Below are positions 1 through 7,458 of a stretch of 13,528 nt of DNA, piece by piece; position 1 is the first letter of the stretch; each line of letters starts with the position of its first letter. The notes below the pieces were generated by a model, which worked only from the letters and a program-made list of their open reading frames with translations, was not told the DNA's origin and searched no databases. Source of the DNA: Proteiniphilum sp. (GTDB lineage Bacteria; Bacteroidota; Bacteroidia; Bacteroidales; Dysgonomonadaceae). The position numbers were made by a program, and so were the translations under genes. The DNA lies in assembly GCA_012728465.1 (NCBI GenBank), contig JAAYFB010000449.1:1-13528 (forward strand), in the 5' to 3' direction.

Positions 1-951
1 AAATTATTATTTTACTTATCGCAAATTGATAAGTTGATAGTAGCAAAAAATAGTCATATGGAATTTGCGAGTATAGTAGAGAATAGGATTGAAATTGAAG
101 ATAACCCTAAAAAGGTATTTAATGCACTAGTCTGCTTCAAAAAAGAGGTAACTGGAAAAGCTCTAAGCGAAATCACAAGTCTTATGAGCTGCGGAAAACA
201 AAAAAAATCATCAATTACACTTCTAAACTTAATTAGCGAAGAGCAAGCAAATAGTATTGAGGACGAAAACATATATAAGTCAAAATTGTTATCACATATA
301 ATTAATGAAAACATCTCCGATAAAACTACTGTCAGAACATTCGTCAAAGAATCTAATAATATAGTTGACGATATTATAAAAACGGCAGAAGAACAGAATT
401 GCGATATAATAATGACAGGGATAGATGAATTTAACCCCCTGCAGTGGAACAAGTATTTACAACTTAAGGAAAACAGCTTTGCTAGCGAAGAGGACTATAT
501 ACGAGAACTTGGAAAAGAGCAAGCTAGCAAGCTAAGGGTACTTATAACAATACTAAACAAGACTGAGAAAGCTTTAGGTATTTTAGTTGGAGCGAGTTAT
601 AATAAACTTGATAATATTTTTGCACCAATTTTAAAAGAAGAGGATGTACTAACTTTTTCATATCTGAACCAGATTGCAAAAAGCGAGAATGTTACAATCA
701 CCGTATGGGATGCAATTGGAATTCTTGAAAGCAATAATAAAATTCAAAAGATATTCTCAACAATGACCAAAAAGGCAGAAGGGGATATTAAGCTCTGGGA
801 CAACAACAAAAAAATATCTATTGATTTCATGAAAGATCAAGACTTAATGATTATCGGTCGTTCAGGATGGGAAAGGCTTGTATGCACTCCTCTTTGCTGG
901 ATACAAAATGACATGCCTTCTACCTTAATTATTAAAGACAAAAAGACATGA
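1..951 (+). CDS. C-terminal part of a probable cation/proton antiporter: tandem UspA-like domains (5' truncated by window edge)
   Basis: The reading frame is open from base 1, so the TTG at 34 and the ATG at 58 are probably internal and the gene begins outside the window. The visible ~316 residues contain no membrane segment. They look like two tandem universal-stress-protein folds: the first runs from about the stretch NALVCFKK to a strand reading DIIMTGID, the second from LRVLITIL to a C-terminal DLMIIGRSGW followed by STLIIKD. Bacteroidetes CPA2-type Na+/H+ antiporters often carry such a cytosolic tail after the membrane domain, so I infer this is that tail, but the transporter domain itself is not in view. 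A free-standing tandem Usp protein is the alternative. Its stop codon overlaps the start of the next gene (ATGA), which suggests translational coupling with the TPR protein. Confidence 0.6.
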   Translation, partial: KLLFYLSQIDKLIVAKNSHMEFASIVENRIEIEDNPKKVFNALVCFKKEVTGKALSEITSLMSCGKQKKSSITLLNLISEEQANSIEDENIYKSKLLSHIINENISDKTTVRTFVKESNNIVDDIIKTAEEQNCDIIMTGIDEFNPLQWNKYLQLKENSFASEEDYIRELGKEQASKLRVLITILNKTEKALGILVGASYNKLDNIFAPILKEEDVLTFSYLNQIAKSENVTITVWDAIGILESNNKIQKIFSTMTKKAEGDIKLWDNNKKISIDFMKDQDLMIIGRSGWERLVCTPLCWIQNDMPSTLIIKDKKT

Positions 952-3164
952 ATTTAACAAAAGCGGTTAATACTCATAATAAAATAATCTCTTTAATTGA
1001 GACAAGAGAGATAAAGAATGCATTAGATGCAATAGCGAACATGGCAGAAGAGTTACAAGAGTGGTCTATCATTGAAAAGATAAACAGTCTTGAAACTAAC
1101 TATAAGTACATGATCCACTATTTTGTAGAGGGACAAAGTGATCCTCAGCAAGAAAGTGTGTATAATCACATGATAAGAGATTTATACACTATATCTGACG
1201 ATATGATTATGCTACTTCAATTAAAAGAAAGCTCGAACGTTTTATTTGAAAAAAGTAGAGTTAGTAATCTTCATAAGCCTATGTCTATTAAAGAGTTTGA
1301 GAGTATTTTTATTAGCATCAAAGATAGATTATCTATTACAGACCTCGTACCTGAGGGCGAGGATAAAGATAATAGACTGAAACGGAGCAGACATGAAATA
1401 GAAGAAGCATCAAAAAATATATTCGATTATATTTTCATATCACCACGTGCTACTGATGAATCTGCTGAAAAATACAGCCAATTATTATCATCAGATTATA
1501 TTCCAATCACTACTAAATGTATGATTGTTTCAGCAATCACATTAAATGTTCTGCAACAGTATGATAAGAGAAAGATTGAGGTTATTTTGGATGCTTGCAA
1601 TCATGAAGAGTCCGAAATCGCAGTACGAGCAACTATAGGATTAGTTGCAATATTAAGGCAATATAAGAACAGATGGAAATATTATCCTAACCTAGTTAGC
1701 AGACTAGCTCTTATGTCGGACAATAAGATATTTGTGAAAAGACTAATGAGTGCCATACTGCAATTCATTCAAGCCCACGAAACTGAGAAAATAACAAAAA
1801 AGCTCACAGAAGAGATTTTGCCCGAAATGATGAAACTTAGTCCAATGATTGGGAACAAAATAAACTTAGAGGAATGGATGGGTGAATCGGGACTAGATGA
1901 TAAGAATCCTGAATGGCAAAACATAATTCAAGATACTGGGCTTGAGAACAAACTAAAAGAGTTTTCAGAAATGCAACTTGGTGGTGCCGATGTATTCCAT
2001 TCTACATTCTCTAACCTAAAAAACTATCCTTTCTTTAGCGAACTAAGCAACTGGTTTATGCCTTTCGACAAAAATCATAGCTCACTACAAACTATGTTTA
2101 GCGATAAATCTGAAGGCGAAGACCTACTTTCGGCAATGCTTAGCACATCTATGATGTGCAATTCTGATAAGTACTCACTATGTTTTAGCATAATGCAAAT
2201 GCCAGAACAATATCGCAAGATGATGATTTCGCAAATGGGTGCAGAAGGAGATGAACTAAAGAAAATGACTGAAGAGGAGTTTAATGTAAATCCCAACAAA
2301 AAGGAAGATAGTATATTTAAACAATATGTACAGGACTTATATCGCTTCTATAAAGTATATCATCGTAAAGGTGATTTCAAGGATATCTTTGCACACAACC
2401 TTGACTTTCATAAAATAAATCCTATATATGATATAATAATTATTCCTGACAATTTACAGAAAATAGCTTCACATTACTTTGAGAAAAACAACTTTGATGT
2501 TGCTCTTGAAGCATATCTTATGTTGTCTGAAATAGAACACCCTACGAGCGAGACATGGCAAAAAATTGGATATTGTTGTCAAATAAATGGAGATATACAT
2601 GGAGCTTTAAAGTACTATAAAAAAGCAGAACTAATTGATGACAACAATAGCTGGCTAATCCGTAGAATTGGAGCTTGCAGCAGAATGATAAAAGAACCAG
2701 AAAGTGCTCTTCAATATTATAAAAGATTAGAACAAATTCATCCCGACGATTTGGGTGTTCAATTAAATATTGGTCATTGCTTCCTTGAACTAAAACAATA
2801 TGAAGAGGCACTGAACTACTATTTCAAAGTTGATTTTTTAAGTAACGACAACACTCGTGCTTGGAGATCAATAGCGTGGTGCTCATTTTTATCTAAAAAA
2901 TATGATACAGCACAAAAATACTATTCTCTCATTATTGCAAATAAACCAAATGTGAATGATTATCTAAATGCAGGACATGTGGAGTTGTGTATAGGAAACA
3001 CAAAAAGTGCATTAGATAACTATAACCAAGCAGTTAGTATGCTGGGAAGCTTTGACAAATTCAAGAATAAGTTTGACGAAGATCTAATAGAGCTAATTAA
3101 CGCAGGCATGAATTTAGATAAATTACCCCTGATATTAGACAAAGTGAGGTACGACAACCAATAG
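948..3164 (+). CDS. TPR-repeat protein of unknown specific function
   Basis: This is a 738-residue protein without signal peptide or membrane segment, so probably cytoplasmic. The C-terminal third (about residues 505-710) contains around five to six tetratricopeptide repeats, with typical spacing of small and aromatic residues such as ALKYYKKAELI, ALQYYKRLEQI and ALNYYFKVDFL. The central part (around 190-240) is helical and may form HEAT-like repeats. The N-terminal 500 residues match no family I can name. TPR domains bind partner proteins or peptides, but nothing here identifies the partner. The ATG overlaps the stop of the upstream antiporter-tail gene by four bases (ATGA), so the two are very likely co-translated and may act together. 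The downstream haemoglobin gene starts 87 bases later after a structured leader. Confidence 0.85.
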   Translation: MNLTKAVNTHNKIISLIETREIKNALDAIANMAEELQEWSIIEKINSLETNYKYMIHYFVEGQSDPQQESVYNHMIRDLYTISDDMIMLLQLKESSNVLFEKSRVSNLHKPMSIKEFESIFISIKDRLSITDLVPEGEDKDNRLKRSRHEIEEASKNIFDYIFISPRATDESAEKYSQLLSSDYIPITTKCMIVSAITLNVLQQYDKRKIEVILDACNHEESEIAVRATIGLVAILRQYKNRWKYYPNLVSRLALMSDNKIFVKRLMSAILQFIQAHETEKITKKLTEEILPEMMKLSPMIGNKINLEEWMGESGLDDKNPEWQNIIQDTGLENKLKEFSEMQLGGADVFHSTFSNLKNYPFFSELSNWFMPFDKNHSSLQTMFSDKSEGEDLLSAMLSTSMMCNSDKYSLCFSIMQMPEQYRKMMISQMGAEGDELKKMTEEEFNVNPNKKEDSIFKQYVQDLYRFYKVYHRKGDFKDIFAHNLDFHKINPIYDIIIIPDNLQKIASHYFEKNNFDVALEAYLMLSEIEHPTSETWQKIGYCCQINGDIHGALKYYKKAELIDDNNSWLIRRIGACSRMIKEPESALQYYKRLEQIHPDDLGVQLNIGHCFLELKQYEEALNYYFKVDFLSNDNTRAWRSIAWCSFLSKKYDTAQKYYSLIIANKPNVNDYLNAGHVELCIGNTKSALDNYNQAVSMLGSFDKFKNKFDEDLIELINAGMNLDKLPLILDKVRYDNQ

Positions 3165-3168
3165 TTCA

Positions 3169-3248
3169 AAACCCATAGTTGCATCTTGTTTATAAACAAA
3201 TATAGATTCTATACGTTCACTAATACGTAATAGAAAAAACTATGGTTT
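3169..3248 (+). promoter_or_regulatory. Candidate structured 5' leader (three-way junction) of the haemoglobin gene
   Basis: Nearly the whole gap between the TPR gene and the haemoglobin gene can fold. An outer stem pairs AAACCCATAGTT (3169-3180) with AACTATGGTTT (3238-3248), 11 pairs with one bulged C. Inside it lie a 14-bp perfect palindrome TTGTTTATAAACAA (3186-3199) and a hairpin pairing TTCTATACGT (3207-3216) with ACGTAATAGAA (3225-3235), ten pairs with one bulged A and an 8-nt loop. The 3' arm of the outer stem ends three bases before the ATG, so folding could hide the ribosome-binding region. It resembles no riboswitch class I recognise. AT-rich DNA gives chance pairings, so this is a candidate only. 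Confidence 0.35.
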
Positions 3249-3251
3249 ATA

Positions 3252-3662
3252 ATGAAACAAGACATATTAAATAAGCAAGATGTTAAACTATTGGTTGATA
3301 CATTTTATGGGAAAGTGATGACAAACAATGTCATTGGATTTATTTTCAGTGATATCGTGGGTGTTGACTGGGCAAAACACTTGCCTAAGATGTACAACTT
3401 TTGGAGTTCTCTGCTGTTTGGCGAAAGAGACTATTCGGGCAACCCTATGCGAATACACGTTGCATTAAGCAAAATGACTAAGATGGGAGAGCAGCAATTC
3501 AATGAGTGGCTTAATCTCTTTAATGAAACTGTAGATGAACTATTTATAGGAGAAAAAGCCACCGAAGCCAAAACAAGAGCGGCAAAAATAGCATCACTGA
3601 TGCAAACAAAAATTAGGATGAGTTCGCAATCATCACTTTTATTCAAACCAAACAACAATTAA
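3252..3662 (+). CDS. Group III truncated haemoglobin
   Basis: The 136-residue product is a small haem protein of the 2-on-2 (truncated) globin fold, group III, the class typified by Campylobacter jejuni Ctb (cgb/ctb system). Ligand-site residues line up well: Tyr19 at B10 (in FYGKV), His43 at E7 (in KHLPKMYNFW), proximal His69 at F8 (in RIHVAL) and Trp86 at G8 (in NEWLNLF). The phrase FWSSLLFGERDYSGNP is characteristic of the group. The family binds O2 or NO and is usually linked to handling of oxygen or nitrosative stress in microaerobic or anaerobic bacteria; the exact role here is not shown by the sequence. About 14 residues at the C-terminus (after KIRM) extend beyond the globin fold. The start is the ATG next to the structured leader. 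The next gene, a SixA-like phosphatase, begins 55 bases downstream. Confidence 0.93.
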   Translation: MKQDILNKQDVKLLVDTFYGKVMTNNVIGFIFSDIVGVDWAKHLPKMYNFWSSLLFGERDYSGNPMRIHVALSKMTKMGEQQFNEWLNLFNETVDELFIGEKATEAKTRAAKIASLMQTKIRMSSQSSLLFKPNNN

Positions 3663-3666
3663 CTAT

Positions 3667-3708
3667 AAAAGAATAAGCTTTTGAGCTTTGAGGGCTACTC
3701 ATTCTTTT
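3667..3708 (+). terminator. Candidate rho-independent terminator after the haemoglobin gene
   Basis: Four bases after the haemoglobin stop, AAAAGAATAAG (3667-3677) can pair with CTCATTCTTTT (3698-3708), ten pairs with one mismatch. The 3' arm itself supplies the U-rich tract. A competing small hairpin, AAGCT-TTTG-AGCTT, lies inside the left arm and loop. The element ends ten bases before the phosphatase start codon, so it could terminate, attenuate, or be bidirectional. Confidence 0.4.
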
Positions 3709-3717
3709 AATTACCCA

Positions 3718-4206
3718 ATGAAAAGATTAATAATACTACGTCATGCAAAGGCGTCATGGGACGATCATAATCTAAATGACTTCAACCGACACCTTAGCAA
3801 AAGAGGGGAACTAAACTCAGTGCTTATGGGTAAGTTTATAAATTCAAAACAGGGCAAACCTGACTTGATTATTACTTCTTCGGCTACTAGAGCATACGCC
3901 ACTGCCAAAATTATAGCTGAGCAGGTTGGTTATACAATAGATGAAATAATAACCAACCAAGAACTATACCTAGCATGGATAAACGATTTACTAAAAACAA
4001 TAGCCAAATTACCTCATCATATTCAGACTTGCTTAATGGTTGGGCATAACCCAGGTCTTACTGACTTAATAAACTATTTTGGTGTTAGGCTAGATTATCT
4101 TCCTACAGCTTCTGCAGTGTGTTTTGAGTTTGATACAAGTGAGTGGAGCAAAATATCAAAAGAGAACTCAAATCTAGAATGGTATCAGTTTGCTAAAGAC
4201 TTATAA
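3718..4206 (+). CDS. SixA-like phosphohistidine phosphatase (histidine phosphatase superfamily)
   Basis: The 162-residue protein belongs to the histidine phosphatase (phosphoglycerate mutase-like) superfamily, SixA subgroup. It carries the N-terminal catalytic motif LRHAKASW with Arg8 and nucleophilic His9, the conserved Arg58 in SSATRAYATA, and the second catalytic His110 in VGHNPG. SixA proteins are short versions that lack the large insert of cofactor-dependent mutases; E. coli SixA acts on phosphohistidine in phosphotransfer proteins. The substrate here is unknown. I chose the ATG at 3718 because the protein then begins MKRLIILRH, as is usual; an upstream TTG at 3688 in the same frame would sit inside the terminator-like hairpin. 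The gene converges on the alanine dehydrogenase-like gene, with only seven bases between the two stops. Confidence 0.88.
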   Translation: MKRLIILRHAKASWDDHNLNDFNRHLSKRGELNSVLMGKFINSKQGKPDLIITSSATRAYATAKIIAEQVGYTIDEIITNQELYLAWINDLLKTIAKLPHHIQTCLMVGHNPGLTDLINYFGVRLDYLPTASAVCFEFDTSEWSKISKENSNLEWYQFAKDL

Positions 4207-4213
4207 ATACACA

Positions 4214-5419
4214 CTACATGCCTGGTAAAAATAAACCTATATCACTTACAGGCATATTATAGTGATTTGCGACATACAAATTTACCATCTTGCCCGAGTA
4301 CATATAGAAGCCAGATGAAAAGCCTCTATCAAAACGTGCACACTGTCCTACCCCACCGCATTCGGATATAGCAGAGAACATTGCAATAAAAATATTACTT
4401 AGGGCAATTGTTGCAGTGCGTGCAACACGCGAGCTAACACTCAACTCACAGAAGTGAAGCACACCAAACTTCTCAAATATCTCTGGGTGGTTGGGAAGAC
4501 ATGCCTCCATTGTAGTTTCAAAGCATCCCCCTTGAGACATTCGGAGATCTATAATTATTGCACCTTTCTTCATCTCGCTTATTAAGTCAGATGATATTCG
4601 ATAGAAATGTGTTTTATTTACATATTGCATAGCACCAATTGCTACATCGGCCGATCTAAACACATTACGAAGAACATTCGGTTGTAACACAGAAGTAAAT
4701 ACTCTATATCCAAGCTCTTTGTGTATTTTGCGGAGTTTATTAATATCATTATCAAATATCTTTACAGAGGCTCCCATTGCAAGTGCAGTACGAGCTGCAA
4801 CCAACCCTGCCACACCAGCACCTATAATTACTAACTCTGTAGGAGATACTCCCGCGACCCCTCCTAGCAATATACCTTTGCCTCCATGTTTGTTACTCAA
4901 CAATTCAGACGCAATGGATATTGAACATGCTCCCTCAATCTCGCTAATTGCTGTAACAAAAGGTGAAGTCTCACTGTCATCATACAATAGCTCATATGCA
5001 AGAGCATTAATTCTTTTTTCTGCCATCAATATTAAAGTAGCAGATGACAGCAATTGAAATTGAAGAAACGAGAATATATTGCTTCGAGGCTTCATTAAAA
5101 TAACCTCCTCTAAAGTAGGTGATGATATTTTAAGAATAACATCTGCCCTAAAAACCTCTGCCTTATCCACAATCTCAGCACCTGAGTCGGAATAATATCG
5201 ATCAGAATAATTTATAGTCTGTCCAGCACCCGATTCAACTAATACTCTATATCCCATCTCGACCAACAACACTGTAGTTTCGGGAGTTATTGCAAGTTTC
5301 TTCTCCGTTGTTTGGTTCTCTTTAGGAATTCCGATTGTTAGTGAAACGTTTTTTCTTTCTACTTTCATCAATAATTCCCTAACAAAAAACTGAGTCCCTT
5401 TTAATTCATCATAAATCAT
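4214..5419 (-). CDS. Alanine dehydrogenase / PntA-family protein with altered active site
   Basis: The 401-residue protein has the two-domain fold shared by NAD-dependent alanine dehydrogenase and the alpha subunit of transhydrogenase. Signatures are IGIPKE (29-34), LAITPE (42-47), the Rossmann motif GAGVAG (200-205) followed by acidic Asp223, and QGGCFE (296-301). Compared with M. tuberculosis alanine dehydrogenase, the substrate lysine is kept (Lys97), but the substrate Arg15 is replaced by Lys41, the catalytic His96 by Gln120 (in FSFLQF) and the catalytic Asp270 by Ser295 (in RMSQGG). It may therefore catalyse a different reaction or be poorly active. There are about 25 residues ahead of the usual start, as I recall for Bacteroidetes homologues. 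The start codon lies inside the last 11 bases of aroK, which supports translational coupling and this upstream start; MKVERK at 5368 is the alternative. Confidence 0.8.
   Translation of the reverse strand: MIYDELKGTQFFVRELLMKVERKNVSLTIGIPKENQTTEKKLAITPETTVLLVEMGYRVLVESGAGQTINYSDRYYSDSGAEIVDKAEVFRADVILKISSPTLEEVILMKPRSNIFSFLQFQLLSSATLILMAEKRINALAYELLYDDSETSPFVTAISEIEGACSISIASELLSNKHGGKGILLGGVAGVSPTELVIIGAGVAGLVAARTALAMGASVKIFDNDINKLRKIHKELGYRVFTSVLQPNVLRNVFRSADVAIGAMQYVNKTHFYRISSDLISEMKKGAIIIDLRMSQGGCFETTMEACLPNHPEIFEKFGVLHFCELSVSSRVARTATIALSNIFIAMFSAISECGGVGQCARFDRGFSSGFYMYSGKMVNLYVANHYNMPVSDIGLFLPGM
4218..4255. terminator. Inverted repeat at the convergent sixA-like / ald-like junction
   Basis: ATGCCTG (4218-4224) is matched by CAGGCAT (4249-4255), and the stem extends by TAA/TTA if one G is bulged, leaving a loop of 17 bases. 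It overlaps the last codons of the ald-like gene and lies just past the phosphatase stop. With only seven bases between two convergent stops, any terminator must overlap a coding region, so this could serve. There is no clear U-tract on either side. Confidence 0.25.
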
Positions 5420-5951
5420 TGCTCCATTTTTTTATCTCTTCCACCATTTTATCCACTGTTATATATATATCATCTTTAGATACCAAATGTTCAGTATAAA
5501 ATGATATTTTTGCCAAATTATAGTACTCTTCTCGTTTTGAAAGATGCTCACTGATAAAAGGAACTAACTCTTCGTCACTCTTTGACGCTACAATAGGACG
5601 AATTGTTTTTGATGCACGCAATCGTGAGGCAAGCTCGTCAGGTGATGCTTTGATATATACAGTCAGTCCAGTATCGTTCATCAATTGCATGTTGTCATTA
5701 AAGCATGGGGCTCCACCGCCAGTAGATATAACTACATTCTCAATGTCTGACACTTCTCGCAAAACAGTTTGTTCAATCGTCCTAAAACCACTCTCGCCGT
5801 GTTCTGCAAAAATCTCAGGAACAGTCATATGATACTTGCCTTCAATAAATTTATCTAGATCTATAAATCCAAGATTCATCACATTAGCCATGCGCTTCCC
5901 GAGAGTAGTTTTTCCTGCTCCCATGTAGCCTATCAAATATATTCTAGTCAT
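5409..5951 (-). CDS. aroK: Shikimate kinase
   Basis: The 180-residue protein phosphorylates shikimate to shikimate 3-phosphate with ATP, in the chorismate (aromatic amino acid) pathway in the cytoplasm. It has the P-loop GYMGAGKTT (8-16), the shikimate-binding DLD (31-33) and Arg57 in GFRTIE, the GGGAP motif (78-82), the lid arginine at RP (118-119) and Arg140 near the substrate site. Length is normal for the family. The start chosen is ATG 5951, giving MTRIYLIGYMGAGK as in homologues; a TTG start 33 bases upstream is possible but adds atypical residues. AGAGGA lies about 12 bases upstream of the ATG, a rare SD-like signal here. The gene lies 65 bases after the cardiolipin synthase gene, and its 3' end overlaps the next gene by 11 bases. 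Confidence 0.95.
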   Translation of the reverse strand: MTRIYLIGYMGAGKTTLGKRMANVMNLGFIDLDKFIEGKYHMTVPEIFAEHGESGFRTIEQTVLREVSDIENVVISTGGGAPCFNDNMQLMNDTGLTVYIKASPDELASRLRASKTIRPIVASKSDEELVPFISEHLSKREEYYNLAKISFYTEHLVSKDDIYITVDKMVEEIKKWSNDL

Positions 5952-6016
5952 TTTAATATTTATTCCTCTTTTATAGTTATGCAAGCAACATAATTTATTT
6001 TAACCATAACACAACG

Positions 6017-7435
6017 CTACATTAATGGAGCAAATAGACGCATAAATGATTCCATAAACTTTTGTCGTTTAGGTCTTTTCATCCAATTTCTAAGTGATAC
6101 TATTTGAGACTTGTGTTGGTCTTGTACAAATATTTGCAAAGCCTTTTCTGCTACACCCTCATCATATATAAAGGCCTCCACCTCAAAGTTATGCTCAAAG
6201 CTTCTGAAGTCAAAATTTACAGAACCGATTAATGTTAATGAGTTATCAAATACCATCAGCTTAGAGTGCAAAAATCCATCCTCGTACATATATACTTTTA
6301 CTCCACTTTTAAGTATCTGCTTAATAAAAGACTGCGAAGCAAGTTGAACAAGTGGGACATCCGACTTAGCTGACACCATTATTCGTACATCTAGCCCCCT
6401 CTTAGCTGCTGCTTGCAATGCTTGCGACATAGAGTCGGGAGGAATAAAATATGGTGTTTGTATAAATATACTTTTTTTAGCATCATAAATGGCCTGCAAC
6501 ATACCTAGAGACATCTCATCGTCATTACTTAATGGTCCACTATTAACTATTTGCATAGATACATCTCCAAAAATTGGCAATTCTGGAAAGTAATTACGAG
6601 AAGTAATAAGAGTCTGGGTAACAAAAAACCAATCAATTAAAAATACAGATTGTAATCCCTGCACCGACTTTCCCTCAATACGCACGTGGGTGTCTCGCCA
6701 TTGTCCCCATTCAAATCCTTTAACATACCTGTCAGCTATATTTATCCCACCCATATATCCTACCTTGCCATCGATTACAACAATCTTACGATGATTTCGA
6801 TAATTTAGACGCGAAGTAAATTTAGGAAGTGCCAGTTTCAAAAATGGCTCTGATTCGATGCCTGCCTTACGCATATCTTCCCAAAATGATTTCTTGGTTT
6901 TTCTAGACCCAAAACCATCATATATCAAACGCACTTCGACACCCTCAAGAGATTTTTTTATTAGTGCATCCTTTATCTTATTGCCCATCTCGTCATCCAT
7001 AAATACATAATACACAATGTGAATATGGTGTTTTGCATTCTCGATATCTTTTAGAAGAACGAAGTATTTGTCGCTTGCATTGGTAAAGAACTCAACACTA
7101 TTGCCACCTAGCAAAGGAGTATTATCAACATTTTTCAATAATTTGATTAGGTTATAATGCTCTTCTGGATACACAAAAGTTTCTAAAGCTCCTATTTCAT
7201 CTAGCGGGCGTCGCTTTAGCTTATTGTACATTCGTTTTGAAATAACTTGCTTTTTGGTGAAATCTTGCCCAAAAGTAAGGTACCATATCAACCCAATAAA
7301 TGGGAGAAATATAAGAACCATTACCCAAGAAAGCGTTTTTAGTGGATTCTTATTTTCAGAAATAACCACAATAATCACACTTACTATAGTAAGAGCATAA
7401 ATAATTTCCAGAACAAGAATCAAAACATTACTCAT
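6017..7435 (-). CDS. cls: Cardiolipin synthase (phospholipase D family)
   Basis: This 472-residue membrane protein joins two phosphatidylglycerol molecules (or PG with another phospholipid) to make cardiolipin. Two N-terminal membrane segments (about 2-25 and 36-55) are followed by two phospholipase D domains, each with an HKD motif: HRKIVVID (His215, Lys217, Asp222) and HSKLMVFD (His390, Lys392, Asp397). GGINIADRY and GSVNFDFRS follow the two motifs, as expected for bacterial ClsA-type enzymes. Length and domain order are normal. The gene lies 23 bases after rsgA on the same strand and 65 bases before aroK, so it is probably part of the same transcription unit. Confidence 0.95.
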   Translation of the reverse strand: MSNVLILVLEIIYALTIVSVIIVVISENKNPLKTLSWVMVLIFLPFIGLIWYLTFGQDFTKKQVISKRMYNKLKRRPLDEIGALETFVYPEEHYNLIKLLKNVDNTPLLGGNSVEFFTNASDKYFVLLKDIENAKHHIHIVYYVFMDDEMGNKIKDALIKKSLEGVEVRLIYDGFGSRKTKKSFWEDMRKAGIESEPFLKLALPKFTSRLNYRNHRKIVVIDGKVGYMGGINIADRYVKGFEWGQWRDTHVRIEGKSVQGLQSVFLIDWFFVTQTLITSRNYFPELPIFGDVSMQIVNSGPLSNDDEMSLGMLQAIYDAKKSIFIQTPYFIPPDSMSQALQAAAKRGLDVRIMVSAKSDVPLVQLASQSFIKQILKSGVKVYMYEDGFLHSKLMVFDNSLTLIGSVNFDFRSFEHNFEVEAFIYDEGVAEKALQIFVQDQHKSQIVSLRNWMKRPKRQKFMESFMRLFAPLM

Positions 7436-7458
7436 CTTTACAATATAAGGTTTATAAT

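Noticed and set aside
5952..5984. Upstream TTG start for aroK adding 11 residues
   Set aside because: The ATG at 5951 gives the normal N-terminus just ahead of the P-loop and has an SD-like AGAGGA upstream.
5958..5995. Possible hairpin between cls and aroK (TTATG/CATAA arms)
   Set aside because: Only five pairs in AT-rich sequence; not distinguishable from chance.
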